Assembly: GCA_017647225.1 (NCBI GenBank)
Contig: JAGCLA010000051.1
Coordinates: 1 to 64,000, forward strand
From: Bacteroidaceae bacterium
Lineage (GTDB): Bacteria; Bacteroidota; Bacteroidia; Bacteroidales; Bacteroidaceae
Direction: 5' to 3'
Length of the DNA: 64,000 bases
The notes beneath the pieces were generated by a model. The model was not told the DNA's origin, did no database searches, and saw only the letters and a list, made by a program, of their open reading frames with translations. A program made the translations under genes and the position numbers. Below, piece by piece: positions 50,892 to 59,622 of this stretch; position 1 is the first letter of the stretch; the number at the start of each line of letters is the position of its first letter.

Positions 50892-52103
50892 ATGCTTGAT
50901 ATTAAGGATATACGCAAGGAATTCCCGATACTCGACAGCCAAATATACGGCAAGACGTTGATATATCTGGACAATGCAGCAACTACACAGAAACCCTTAT
51001 GTGTCATCGACACAATAAGCAATGTATATACCACGATGAACGCCAATGTACATCGTGGCATACACCACTTGTCACAGGTCGCAACGACAGCCATGGAAGG
51101 CAGCCGCGAGACTGTAAGGAAATTTATTGGTGCAGAGCATAGTCATGAGATTATCTTCACACGTGGCACAACAGAGAGCATCAACCTTGTTGCATCGTCG
51201 TTTGGCGGCACATACCTCAAAGCCGGCGACGAGGTAATCATATCCACTATGGAACATCACAGCAACATTGTACCTTGGCAGCTGCTTCAGGAGCGTATAG
51301 GCATAAAGTTGCGTATAATTCCATTGACCGCAGAGTGCGGGCTTGACATTGAAGCATACAAAAGACTTTTCAACGGACAGACAAGGCTTGTAAGCGTTGC
51401 CCACGTATCAAATGTACTTGGAGTCACCAATCCCGTAAAAGAGATTATAGAAATTGCTCATAGCCATGATGTTCCCGTACTCATTGACGGAGCGCAGAGC
51501 ATACCGCATACAAGAATTGATATACAGGAGCTTGATGCCGACTTTTTCGTATTCAGCGGACACAAGATATATGGTCCTACAGGCGTAGGAGTCCTTTATG
51601 GAAAAGAGAAATGGCTCAATGCCATGCAGCCATATCATGGTGGCGGAGAGATGATAAAAACCGTACGCTTTGAAAAGACGACATTCAACGAACTGCCATA
51701 CAAATTTGAAGCAGGCACACCCGACTATGTTGGCATAATTGCATTAGGCAAGGCGCTTGAATGGGTCGATTCGTTAGGTATTGAGAATATAGCCATGCAT
51801 GAGCATGAACTGACACGATATGCCGTTGAAAAATTGAACACAATTCCGGGAATACGCATATTCGGAAAGCCCGACGGAGCTGCACTATCATTTCTTATCG
51901 GAGATATTCACCCTGCAGATCTTGGCACTATTCTCGACCGTCTTGGCATAGCCATACGCACAGGACACCATTGCGCCCAACCGCTCATAGACTACTTGGG
52001 CATACCGGGAACAGCACGAGCATCATTTGCCGTATATAACACAAAAGAGGATATAGACATATTCATAAAAGGCGTTGAAAGAGCCGTCAAAATGTTATCA
52101 TAA
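50892..52103 (+). CDS. sufS: cysteine desulfurase SufS
   Basis: The 403-aa aminotransferase class V enzyme has [16 protein letters not shown], the PLP lysine in [19 protein letters not shown] (Lys about 225) and the catalytic cysteine in [10 protein letters not shown] (about 361). It supplies sulfur from cysteine. Start [15 protein letters not shown] is typical. Its last base overlaps the first base of rnhB. Confidence 0.96.
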   Translation: MLDIKDIRKEFPILDSQIYGKTLIYLDNAATTQKPLCVIDTISNVYTTMNANVHRGIHHLSQVATTAMEGSRETVRKFIGAEHSHEIIFTRGTTESINLVASSFGGTYLKAGDEVIISTMEHHSNIVPWQLLQERIGIKLRIIPLTAECGLDIEAYKRLFNGQTRLVSVAHVSNVLGVTNPVKEIIEIAHSHDVPVLIDGAQSIPHTRIDIQELDADFFVFSGHKIYGPTGVGVLYGKEKWLNAMQPYHGGGEMIKTVRFEKTTFNELPYKFEAGTPDYVGIIALGKALEWVDSLGIENIAMHEHELTRYAVEKLNTIPGIRIFGKPDGAALSFLIGDIHPADLGTILDRLGIAIRTGHHCAQPLIDYLGIPGTARASFAVYNTKEDIDIFIKGVERAVKMLS

Positions 52104-52714
52104 TGTTAAAGCCATTCCAACGAGAAGGAGTCATAGAGGCCGGATGCGACGAAGCCGGACGCGGTTGTCTTGCAGGTGATGTATATGCTGCAGCCGTCAT
52201 TCTGCCACCCGATTTCAAGAACGACCTGCTCAACGACTCAAAACAGTTGACCGAAGCACAACGCTATCAGCTGCGAGAGATTATAGAACGCGAGGCTGTA
52301 GCATGGGCCGTAGGAATCGTAACCGCCGCCGAGATTGACAAGATAAACATTCTGCGCGCATCCATTCTTGCCATGCACAGGGCAGTCAATGCACTTGAAG
52401 TACGTCCCGAGCATCTGCTCATAGACGGAAACAAATTCAACCCCTACCCCGGGATAACACACAATACGGTCGTAAAAGGCGATGCCACATATATGAGTAT
52501 AGCGGCAGCTTCCATATTGGCAAAGACATATCGCGATGATTACATGATGCGTATAGCCGAAGAATTCCCCATGTATGATTGGCAAAGCAACAAAGGCTAC
52601 CCTACCGCCAAACATCGTGCCGCTATCAGAGAACATGGTGTTACACCATATCACCGCATGACATTCAACCTTTTAGGAGAAGAACCTTCACAATTGGAAC
52701 TTAATTTTGAATAA
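52103..52714 (+). CDS. rnhB: ribonuclease HII
   Basis: The 203-aa protein shows RNase HII motifs: [21 protein letters not shown] (catalytic D and E), [20 protein letters not shown] and [17 protein letters not shown], ending with HRMTFNLL. It removes RNA, including single ribonucleotides, from DNA. It is the last gene of the rimP-suf operon with a one-base overlap with sufS. Confidence 0.95.
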   Translation: MLKPFQREGVIEAGCDEAGRGCLAGDVYAAAVILPPDFKNDLLNDSKQLTEAQRYQLREIIEREAVAWAVGIVTAAEIDKINILRASILAMHRAVNALEVRPEHLLIDGNKFNPYPGITHNTVVKGDATYMSIAAASILAKTYRDDYMMRIAEEFPMYDWQSNKGYPTAKHRAAIREHGVTPYHRMTFNLLGEEPSQLELNFE

Positions 52715-52729
52715 AAGTTTCTCAAACCG

Positions 52730-52759
52730 TTGAATGTTATACATTAATTGCTATATTCG
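52730..52759 (+). promoter_or_regulatory. promoter of the TM2/DUF2752 pair
   Basis: TTG (52730-52732), 19-nt spacer, TATATTCG (52752-52759), 30 nt before the ATG at 52789. Confidence 0.6.
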
Positions 52760-52788
52760 CATTGTATAATCAATAAAAATCAAGGAAT

Positions 52789-53094
52789 ATGTATTGCAAA
52801 CATTGTGGAAATGAGGTAAACGACAATGCTGTCATTTGTGTAAAGTGCGGTTGTTCACTCAAGGATGAACCGGCAGGTTTCAACAGCAACACACAGCAAT
52901 GGTTGGTTGTCATGTTATTGTGTTTCTTCCTTGGAACTTTGGGAGTACACCGTTTTTATGTAGGCAAGACCGGTACAGGTGTTGCACAATTACTGACATT
53001 CGGTGGTTGCGGTATCTGGACCTTAATCGATTTTATAATGATTCTTGTTGGTGCATTTACCGATGCGAAAGGCCGTCATATTACCCATAATTAA
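52789..53094 (+). CDS. zinc-ribbon TM2-domain protein
   Basis: The 101-aa protein has an N-terminal zinc ribbon (MYCKHCGNEVNDNAVICVKCG, two CxxC pairs) and a TM2 domain (about 37-95; GTLGVHRFYVGKTGTGVAQLL, GGCGIWTLIDFIMILVG) with two membrane helices. TM2 proteins are widespread small membrane proteins of uncertain role. The DUF2752 gene overlaps its 3' end by 32 nt. Confidence 0.9.
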   Translation: MYCKHCGNEVNDNAVICVKCGCSLKDEPAGFNSNTQQWLVVMLLCFFLGTLGVHRFYVGKTGTGVAQLLTFGGCGIWTLIDFIMILVGAFTDAKGRHITHN

Positions 53095-53377
53095 ACTTGG
53101 CATATATATTTTCATACCCATTTTTCTATGGTTCATTCCGCATGAACAGATAATGTCGGGTGAGAGTATATGTCTTTCCAAGCGTTTCTTCGGTAGAGAA
53201 TGTTGGGGATGTGGATTCACACGAGCCACATACCTTGTACTTCATGGTGACTTCTGTACTGCATGGGAGTATAATCACCTGATAATCATCACAATACCAT
53301 TAATTACCATTTTGTGGTTATGTGGTATTGTACGCCAAACAAAACTCTTGATAAAGGAGATTGGCTCGAATGATTGA
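53063..53377 (+). CDS. DUF2752 membrane protein
   Basis: I choose ATG 53063 (MRKAVILPIIKLGIYIFIP). The 104-aa protein has two membrane segments and the DUF2752 signature with cysteines: SICLSKRFFG..CWGCGFTRATYLVLHGD and EYNHL. Function unknown; often next to TM2 genes, as here, with a 32-nt overlap. It is convergent with the KdsC-like gene (30 nt gap). Confidence 0.82.
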   Translation: MRKAVILPIIKLGIYIFIPIFLWFIPHEQIMSGESICLSKRFFGRECWGCGFTRATYLVLHGDFCTAWEYNHLIIITIPLITILWLCGIVRQTKLLIKEIGSND

Positions 53378-53406
53378 ATATAGCGGAGGTGAGTTTTCCC
53401 CTGGGA

Positions 53407-53925
53407 TTACCAGGCATAAGCCAAGCCTTCATCCATCCACTTCCCTTGTGCGCGCAACACCTGCTCGACTACATCGCGTACACAACCCTCGCCACCGCGA
53501 AGCGAAGAGATATACTTTGACAATTGCTTTATCTCCACAGCAGCATCACAAGGACAAACAGGCAAGCCACAAATCTGCATCACCTCATAGTCAGGAATAT
53601 CATCACCCATATAAAGTATCTCTTCAGGTGACAGCTCATACATAAGCATCAGTTCCTCAAGGCAATCTTTTTTCACTGATGCTCCTGTGTAAATATCATT
53701 TATTCCAAGGCCTTTATAACGCACCTTTACAGCCTCATTGCGCGCGCCGGTTATTATAGCTACATGCAAGCCGCACTTCACGGCAAGCTGCAATGCATAT
53801 CCGTCCTTGATATTAGCTGTACGCATAGGCTCACCGCTTGTCGCTACCGGGATTGTTTCGCGACTGAGCACACCATCGACATCAAATACAAGTGCCTTTA
53901 TTTTTTTCAGGTCGTAGTTAATCAT
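53407..53925 (-). CDS. KdsC-like HAD phosphatase
   Basis: The 172-aa protein is a HAD type C0 phosphatase: motif [12 protein letters not shown] (about 11-21), motif [13 protein letters not shown] in [16 protein letters not shown] and motif [13 protein letters not shown], ending in [20 protein letters not shown]. This is the KDO-8-phosphate phosphatase group (lipopolysaccharide). It overlaps the ProC-like gene by 4 nt, forming one operon with the nitroreductase. Confidence 0.9.
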   Translation of the reverse strand: MINYDLKKIKALVFDVDGVLSRETIPVATSGEPMRTANIKDGYALQLAVKCGLHVAIITGARNEAVKVRYKGLGINDIYTGASVKKDCLEELMLMYELSPEEILYMGDDIPDYEVMQICGLPVCPCDAAVEIKQLSKYISSLRGGEGCVRDVVEQVLRAQGKWMDEGLAYAW

Positions 53926-54701
53926 AGTCTGTTCCTCTTTTTTATATAATCACTCAGCTGTGAATATATCGCCGACAATTCGTCGTCGAGCATTGCTTTA
54001 TGGGCATTCATGACATTGCTGTCGCCACGTTTGGCAGGTCCTGTCTGTGCCTCACGCGGAGAGAGAGTATGCATCTTACGTGCAGCCTCATCTATAAGCG
54101 GCAACATCGATTCAAACGGCAAGCCATTTTTTTCAAGAATCTCTGCAGCCATATTATACACGGCATTTGAGAAGTTGCAGGCAAACACAGCTGCCACATG
54201 GAGAGAACAACGCTGCTCGCTTGTGGCATACACCACCTTGTTGCTTATTGTACGCGCAAGTCTTTCAACGTGTGCTGTAACATCATTGTCGCTACCCTCA
54301 ATAAATACCGTAACATCATTCAACGGCACGACATTTGTCTTGTTTACTGTCTGCATGGGGTAAAGCACGCCATAACGGTTTGCACCCGACTCATGCAAGG
54401 CACTCATCGGGATACTTCCTGCCGTATGCAGTATTATGGCATCGGGATACTTGCGCGCCACCTGCGCCGTTACCTGACGCAATGCGCTATCGACAATGGA
54501 TATTATCACTATGTCGGCTTGTGGCAGGGCATCAATATCACAGCACCACTCCGCGCCAACCCTGTCTGCAAGCATCTGAGCCGATTCCGATGTACGGCTC
54601 CACACCGCAAGCGGTGCATTTCCCGCACCGGCAAGAGCTACAGCAAGAGCTGTTGCCATATTACCTGCCCCGACAAGTACTATTTTATCATTTGCCTCCA
54701 A
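53922..54701 (-). CDS. ProC-like Rossmann protein with DUF2520
   Basis: The 259-aa protein starts [22 protein letters not shown] (NAD(P)-binding GxGxxA loop, residues 12-17) and the C-terminal half is DUF2520 ([39 protein letters not shown]). Such proteins resemble pyrroline-carboxylate reductase or ketopantoate reductase but no defined substrate is known. Overlaps both neighbours (14 nt with the nitroreductase, 4 nt with KdsC). Confidence 0.88.
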   Translation of the reverse strand: MEANDKIVLVGAGNMATALAVALAGAGNAPLAVWSRTSESAQMLADRVGAEWCCDIDALPQADIVIISIVDSALRQVTAQVARKYPDAIILHTAGSIPMSALHESGANRYGVLYPMQTVNKTNVVPLNDVTVFIEGSDNDVTAHVERLARTISNKVVYATSEQRCSLHVAAVFACNFSNAVYNMAAEILEKNGLPFESMLPLIDEAARKMHTLSPREAQTGPAKRGDSNVMNAHKAMLDDELSAIYSQLSDYIKKRNRL

Positions 54702-55224
54702 AGTTCCCTATATGTATTTTTTCCCACTGCATCTTTTCTTCATCGAAAGGCTTTGCCTCACGTGACTTATGGCCAACAGCCACAATAGATAGCACTGCAT
54801 AATGAGCCGGGATATCGAGCAGATTACGCACGTTATCCTCTGCCACATTGCCTTCGGCGTCCATACGACGACGTATCTGCACCCAGCAACTGCCCAAGCC
54901 AAGCTCTTCAGCAGCGAGTTGGAGTATAATAGTTGCAATAGAACAGTCCTCTATCCACACATCGGTCTTTGTAGTATCACCCAATACCACAATAGCCATT
55001 GCTGCACCCTCAAGAAGGCCTGCACCATGCTCCTTGCTTACCGAAAGTGCCTTCAGCATCTCCTTGTCATCAACAAGAATAAACTCCCAAGGATTTATAC
55101 GGTGACCCGATGGCGACATCAGTGCCGCTCTCATAAGGTCGCAAACAATTTCCTTATCAACAGGTTTATCTGTAAAAAGACGCGAACTGCGTCTGCGCTT
55201 CAAAAGTTCTAAAAAATTCTCCAT
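54688..55224 (-). CDS. nitroreductase-family protein
   Basis: The 178-aa protein has FMN-binding marks: KRRRSSRLFTDKPVDKEIV, MSPSGHRINPWEFILVDD, LGLGSCWVQIRRR and YAVLSIVAVGHKSREAKPFDE. Function: NAD(P)H-dependent reduction of an unknown substrate. First gene of the operon with the ProC-like and KdsC-like genes; a promoter lies at 55248-55278. Confidence 0.9.
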   Translation of the reverse strand: MENFLELLKRRRSSRLFTDKPVDKEIVCDLMRAALMSPSGHRINPWEFILVDDKEMLKALSVSKEHGAGLLEGAAMAIVVLGDTTKTDVWIEDCSIATIILQLAAEELGLGSCWVQIRRRMDAEGNVAEDNVRNLLDIPAHYAVLSIVAVGHKSREAKPFDEEKMQWEKIHIGNFGGK

Positions 55225-55247
55225 AACAATTCGTATGTAAATTATTG

Positions 55248-55278
55248 CGAAGGTAAGATTTTACGACGAATTCTCAAA
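55248..55278 (-). promoter_or_regulatory. promoter of the nitroreductase operon
   Basis: On the minus strand TTTG (55278-55275), 19-nt spacer, TACCTTCG (55255-55248), 24 nt before the ATG at 55224. Confidence 0.6.
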
Positions 55279-55356
55279 AGAGATTTTGAATAATAAGACT
55301 TAAAAGGAGTTGCAACAAACCATAAATGCCTTACATCTGTTATATATAAAAAAGTT

Positions 55357-56706
55357 ATGGACAAAAAATTGATGAAAAATGCTCTCGAATACCATTCCGA
55401 GGGCAAGGCGGGGAAGATTGAGGTCCAACCGAGCAAACAGGTCACCACACCCGAAGAGTTGTCGCTTGCCTACTCTCCCGGTGTAGCGGCTCCGGCAATA
55501 GAGATAGACAAGGAACGTTGGAAGGCATACCGTTACACCAATAAGGGCAACCTTGTTGCTGTCATATCGAACGGAAGCAGCGTCTTGGGACTTGGCGACA
55601 TAGGCGCATTGGCATCAAAACCTGTCATGGAAGGCAAGGCTATGCTTTTCAAGTTGTATGCCGACATTGATGCATTCGACATAGAGGTGAGTGACGAAGA
55701 GCCGGAACGTTTCATTGCCACAGTACAGGCACTATCGCCAACCTTCGGCGGAATAAACCTCGAAGACATAAAGGCGCCCGAATGTTTCTACATCGAGGAA
55801 CGGCTACGCTCATTGCTCGATATTCCTGTACTGCACGACGACCAGCATGGTACAGCCGTCACCGTTTCTGCGGCACTTATCAATGCCTGCCTGATAACAG
55901 GAAAGAATATCGGGGATATGAGCTGTGTCATTTGCGGAGCAGGCTCTGCAGGCATATCGACAGCAAAGATGTTGCTGACATTGGGTATTGACAAGAACAA
56001 GCTGACAATGGTTGACAGCAAGGGAGTTATAACACAAAACCGCACCGACCTTGACAAATACAAGAAACCGTTTGCCACAGAACGCGATATCGCAACCCTT
56101 GACGATGCCATAAAAGGGGCAGATATTTTCATAGGACTATCCAAAGGCGGAATTTTAAGCGACAGCAACATAATGTCAATGGCCAAGCGCCCGATAATAT
56201 TCGCACTTGCCAACCCGACACCCGAGATAGACTATCACCATGCAAAAGAGATACGCCCCGATGCCATTATTGCTACAGGCCGTAGCGACCTGCCGAACCA
56301 GATAAACAATGTATTGTCCTTTCCCTATCTGTTCCGTGGCGCTCTCGACACTTTATCGACAACCATAAACGAGGATATGAAACTTGCCGCTGCATATGCC
56401 ATAGCTGCCATAGCAAGGGAAAAGGCCCCAAGCGACATCGAAGAACGTTACAACTGTAAATTGTCATTCGGCAATGATTACCTTCTGCCCAAACCGGGTG
56501 ATATACGTCTGGTCACAGAGGTTTCAACCGCAGTAGCAAAGGCCGCAATGGATAGCGGTGTGGCAAGACGCAATATCGTTTCGTTCAAGGAGTATGCCGC
56601 CACATTGCTCGGGCGCATAGAACACGAGAATTTCTTCACGAAAGAGTTCCTTCGCCATAAGAAGATGAGAAGAAAGGACAACCACCCCCGAGAACGGAAA
56701 TTATAA
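55357..56706 (+). CDS. NAD(P)-dependent malic enzyme, single-domain form
   Basis: The 449-aa protein has malic enzyme motifs: LSLAYSPGVAAPAIEI, LVAVISNGSSVLGLGDIGAL, VLHDDQHGTAVTV (metal site), VICGAGSAGISTAKMLL (NAD(P) loop), IFALANPTPEI and INNVLSFPYLFRGALD. It decarboxylates malate to pyruvate. In Bacteroidetes the enzyme is usually about 760 aa with a C-terminal phosphotransacetylase-like half; this one stops at LRHKKMRRKDNHPRERKL without it, and no such half follows. Either natural short form or an old truncation. Confidence 0.9.
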   Translation: MDKKLMKNALEYHSEGKAGKIEVQPSKQVTTPEELSLAYSPGVAAPAIEIDKERWKAYRYTNKGNLVAVISNGSSVLGLGDIGALASKPVMEGKAMLFKLYADIDAFDIEVSDEEPERFIATVQALSPTFGGINLEDIKAPECFYIEERLRSLLDIPVLHDDQHGTAVTVSAALINACLITGKNIGDMSCVICGAGSAGISTAKMLLTLGIDKNKLTMVDSKGVITQNRTDLDKYKKPFATERDIATLDDAIKGADIFIGLSKGGILSDSNIMSMAKRPIIFALANPTPEIDYHHAKEIRPDAIIATGRSDLPNQINNVLSFPYLFRGALDTLSTTINEDMKLAAAYAIAAIAREKAPSDIEERYNCKLSFGNDYLLPKPGDIRLVTEVSTAVAKAAMDSGVARRNIVSFKEYAATLLGRIEHENFFTKEFLRHKKMRRKDNHPRERKL

Positions 56707-56721
56707 ATTTCAAACATATAC

Positions 56722-56946
56722 ATGATGACAAAAGAGGAGTATGAACTTATCGATGCATTGAGTCGCGAGACAGGCGAAGCAATGTCGCCTATTGAAGAGC
56801 TTGTCCTTTTAGGATTTTACGACGAAAATGACGGTTTCTTCCCTAAGTGCTACGAGGAATATGATTTCAATGAGAATGACGAACGATACAAATTACTAAC
56901 AAAGGTGCTGAGAATGAATAACGACCGTAGGAAATATTTTGCATAA
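56722..56946 (+). CDS. hypothetical small protein, 74 aa
   Basis: The protein MMTKEEYELIDALSRETGE is acidic and helical (EELVLLGFYDENDGFFPKCY). It follows the malic enzyme by 15 nt and is likely co-transcribed. No known family. The second ATG (56725) could be the start. Confidence 0.6.
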   Translation: MMTKEEYELIDALSRETGEAMSPIEELVLLGFYDENDGFFPKCYEEYDFNENDERYKLLTKVLRMNNDRRKYFA

Positions 56947-56987
56947 AAAAGCGGTAAAAAAAGGAGTGAAAAATCCCTTTCATTTAC

Positions 56988-57018
56988 TAACTTTGTAGTC
57001 GCGTGAAGAGGCGACTAC
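56988..57018 (+). promoter_or_regulatory. promoter and leader hairpin before DUF4494
   Basis: -7 box TAACTTTG (56988-56995); then GTAGTCGC (56995-57002), 8-nt loop, GCGACTAC (57011-57018) lies at the very start of the mRNA. Like the rimP leader, this places a stable hairpin at the 5' end. Confidence 0.5.
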
Positions 57019-57050
57019 ATTATTATTAACAGCAAAAAATATATTTTTAT

Positions 57051-57488
57051 ATGGTACAGAGTTGGTTTGAATGTAAGGTAACATACGAGCGTGCCGGCGA
57101 AAAAGGATTGAACACAAAGGTCAACGAAGTATATCTCGTTCAGGGATTCACATTCACCGAAGTGGAGAAACACCTTACACAGGAACTTCAGCCACAGGTG
57201 ACAGGCGAGTTCAACATCAACAAGATGGAACGCACCAAATACAACGAACTTGTTGACAGCAACAGCGAAACTGCTGACAAATGGTTCAAGTGTAAAATTT
57301 CAATGATAACAATCGACGAGGTTTCGGCAAAGGAGAAGAAATCGTCAGTAGTTATCCTTGTAAAGGCAGAAGACGTTACGGGTGCAGTAAAGAACCTCAC
57401 CAAGCATATGGAGGATTCCATCATGGATTACGACCTTGTTTCAGTCAACGAAAGCGCGATTGTGGATATATTCCATTATGAAGGCTAA
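57051..57488 (+). CDS. DUF4494 protein
   Basis: The 145-aa protein (MVQSWFECKVTYERAGEKG) is a Bacteroidetes family of unknown function; it shows two similar halves: WFECKVTYER...YLVQGFTFTEVEKHL and WFKCKISMIT...ILVKAEDVTGAVKNL, suggesting an internal duplication. Its 3' end overlaps the start of the YggS-type gene by 11 nt. Confidence 0.85.
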   Translation: MVQSWFECKVTYERAGEKGLNTKVNEVYLVQGFTFTEVEKHLTQELQPQVTGEFNINKMERTKYNELVDSNSETADKWFKCKISMITIDEVSAKEKKSSVVILVKAEDVTGAVKNLTKHMEDSIMDYDLVSVNESAIVDIFHYEG

Positions 57489-58152
57489 CAACAAAATAGC
57501 TGAACAGATAAAGAGCATAAGCGATACCCTGCCTTGCGGGGTAACGCTTATTGCCGTTTCAAAATACCACCCTGCCGAGGCCATAATGCAGGCTTACGAT
57601 GCGGGACAGCGGGAGTTCGGAGAGAGCAAGGCACAGGACCTTGTAAAAAAGCACGAGTGCTTGCCCAACGATATCAAATGGCATTTTATAGGACACCTGC
57701 AAAGCAACAAAATCAAATATATAGCTCCGTTTATCCACCTTATACACAGCATCGACAGTTACAGGCTGTTGCAAGAGGTAAACAGACATGGCGAAAAGCA
57801 TGGACGCAAAATAGGCTGTCTGTTGCAGATACATATAGCACAAGAGGAGAGCAAATTCGGCTTTACTCCCGAAGAGTGCCTTGCAATGCTTGCCGAAGGC
57901 GAATGGCAGGCACTTGAAAATATAGAGATACGCGGACTAATGTGCATGGCAAGCAACACCGATGACGAACAGCAGATTGGCGAAGAGTTTGCCACCATAC
58001 AGAAACTGTTCAACACCATCAAGACAAGCTATTTCCCAAACAACGACCGTTTCAACATATTGTCGGCGGGAATGAGCGACGACTACCCCATTGCCATAAA
58101 ATATGGAAGCACCCATATAAGGGTTGGCTCAAGAATTTTCAACGGCGAATAA
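57478..58152 (+). CDS. YggS-family pyridoxal-phosphate homeostasis protein
   Basis: I start at ATG 57478 (MKANNKIAEQIKSISD), giving 224 aa. PLP lysine in TLIAVSKYHPAEAI, FGESKAQDLVKKH, WHFIGHLQSNKIK, and the phosphate loop near LSAGMSDDYPIAI and STHIRVGSRIF. The family binds PLP and helps control its pool. It overlaps the DUF4494 gene and is convergent with the next. Confidence 0.93.
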   Translation: MKANNKIAEQIKSISDTLPCGVTLIAVSKYHPAEAIMQAYDAGQREFGESKAQDLVKKHECLPNDIKWHFIGHLQSNKIKYIAPFIHLIHSIDSYRLLQEVNRHGEKHGRKIGCLLQIHIAQEESKFGFTPEECLAMLAEGEWQALENIEIRGLMCMASNTDDEQQIGEEFATIQKLFNTIKTSYFPNNDRFNILSAGMSDDYPIAIKYGSTHIRVGSRIFNGE

Positions 58153-58163
58153 CAGGCAGAGCA

Positions 58164-58901
58164 TTATTCCTCTCTGCCATTACCAATCAGGCGCAACAAT
58201 ACTATATACAGGAACGGTATCATATAAATGATATCGGCCACGAACTGTGCAGAAGCACCGTCACTATTCCATAGAGCTATAACACCCGTATATTCCAAGC
58301 ATGGCACAATTCCCGAAGCAGGAATCAGGGCTATGAGCGCAGGAATAAAGAAAGAGAAGGTTTCTCCCATAGAACTTACAACGTCGAGCAAAGAACGGTA
58401 GTTGCCATACATGAATCCATAGACAAGGGAAAGCACCAATACTCCCACAAATGAGAAAACGGGCAAACCGTACATAAAAGGCGAGCCTGCAAAATTTCCC
58501 GTGACACTTGACAAAAGATTCAGCGGCGGCACCGTAGCCAAGAAAAGTATTGCAATATAAAAGAGTAAAGCAAGAACAGAAACCAGCAATGCCCGTTTTT
58601 CGTTCTTTGAAAGAGACTTGGCCGTAAAAACACGACACAGCACACGCATTATTCCGGCACCTTGCAATATGGCAATAATGACAATAGCCAACATTATTGT
58701 ACCCCAAGGAACATCGTTCAACGATAGCATGGCATTACGTGCAGCCCAACGCAATCCCTCGCCACTGACCAATGACTTTATGGCAAAAGTCCCTCCCGAG
58801 AACATCGCCGCCATATCGGCCACCCATGAGAAAAGCCAGACAAGCACCAACAGCAACGTGTATGCCAATACCGGATAGTAATACTCTCTTTTATTATTCA
58901 T
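58164..58901 (-). CDS. half-size AbgT-like membrane protein
   Basis: I start at 58901 (MNNKREYYYPVLAY), giving 245 aa with about six membrane segments. FAIKSLVSGEGLRWAARNAM and NFAGSPFMYGLPVFSFVGVLV resemble the AbgT transporter family, but AbgT proteins are about 500 aa, twice this size. The start overlaps the response regulator's stop by 8 nt. Transport function is not shown. Confidence 0.65.
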   Translation of the reverse strand: MNNKREYYYPVLAYTLLLVLVWLFSWVADMAAMFSGGTFAIKSLVSGEGLRWAARNAMLSLNDVPWGTIMLAIVIIAILQGAGIMRVLCRVFTAKSLSKNEKRALLVSVLALLFYIAILFLATVPPLNLLSSVTGNFAGSPFMYGLPVFSFVGVLVLSLVYGFMYGNYRSLLDVVSSMGETFSFFIPALIALIPASGIVPCLEYTGVIALWNSDGASAQFVADIIYMIPFLYIVLLRLIGNGREE

Positions 58902-59616
58902 CGGCTTCAAGATTTTCCACATCAATTATATGCAGCTCTATTGCACGTACCACAAGACGTGTAACATTTATGCCACGCTGTTCGCTTTCGGGGAAAAGGC
59001 GTGATATGAGGTCGGCCTGACGCTTTTCGAGCGACTTGACACCAAAAGGCATTGTCTTTAGCGAAGCTATCATATCCTTTGTATATCCCAACGCAAGATG
59101 ACGCAGGAAACACTCGTCATAACGGTCTATTTCATAGGCAACAATAGATTTACGATGTTCGGCATCGCGCATCACATTCTCACGGAAACGCTCCACAATC
59201 TTTTCGAGTATAGGCTGGTTGAAGACATTCTTTTTGCCCGACATCACCGCATATATCTCATTCTTTGTAAGCAGTTCGCCGGTCTTTAATGTTATGCCGT
59301 CTGCTCCCGCATCAAGAACATCGACCCACAACTTTTCATTGAGCAATTCACCTGTAAAGACAAGCACCTTCATTGCAGGATACTCCCCTTTCACACGCTT
59401 ACATATATCGACACCCACCGTTGTCGAGCCGCCAAGACCCAAGTCGAGCAGGAGGAGGTCGGGGACACGTTCTTTCAACAAGGTATCCAACTCTTTTTCA
59501 TTCGATGCTACTCCTATGATGTCGGCATCGGGAATATCGGTGCGGAAAATCTCTTCCGTACCCTTCAGTTCGAGCTTTGCATCCTCGACAATTATAACTG
59601 TAAATTTGTTGTCCAT
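58894..59616 (-). CDS. response regulator with LuxR-like C-terminus
   Basis: The 240-aa protein has a receiver domain (residues 1-125): acid pair E11/D12, phosphoacceptor D58 in LLLLDLGLGG, T88 and K111. The C-terminal part has a LuxR-like helix-turn-helix (ECFLRHLALGYTKDMIASL, VKSLEKRQADLISRLF). It lies 6 nt from the large histidine kinase gene and is its obvious partner. Its downstream gene is the AbgT-like membrane protein. Confidence 0.88.
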   Translation of the reverse strand: MDNKFTVIIVEDAKLELKGTEEIFRTDIPDADIIGVASNEKELDTLLKERVPDLLLLDLGLGGSTTVGVDICKRVKGEYPAMKVLVFTGELLNEKLWVDVLDAGADGITLKTGELLTKNEIYAVMSGKKNVFNQPILEKIVERFRENVMRDAEHRKSIVAYEIDRYDECFLRHLALGYTKDMIASLKTMPFGVKSLEKRQADLISRLFPESEQRGINVTRLVVRAIELHIIDVENLEADE

Positions 59617-59622
59617 ATGATT

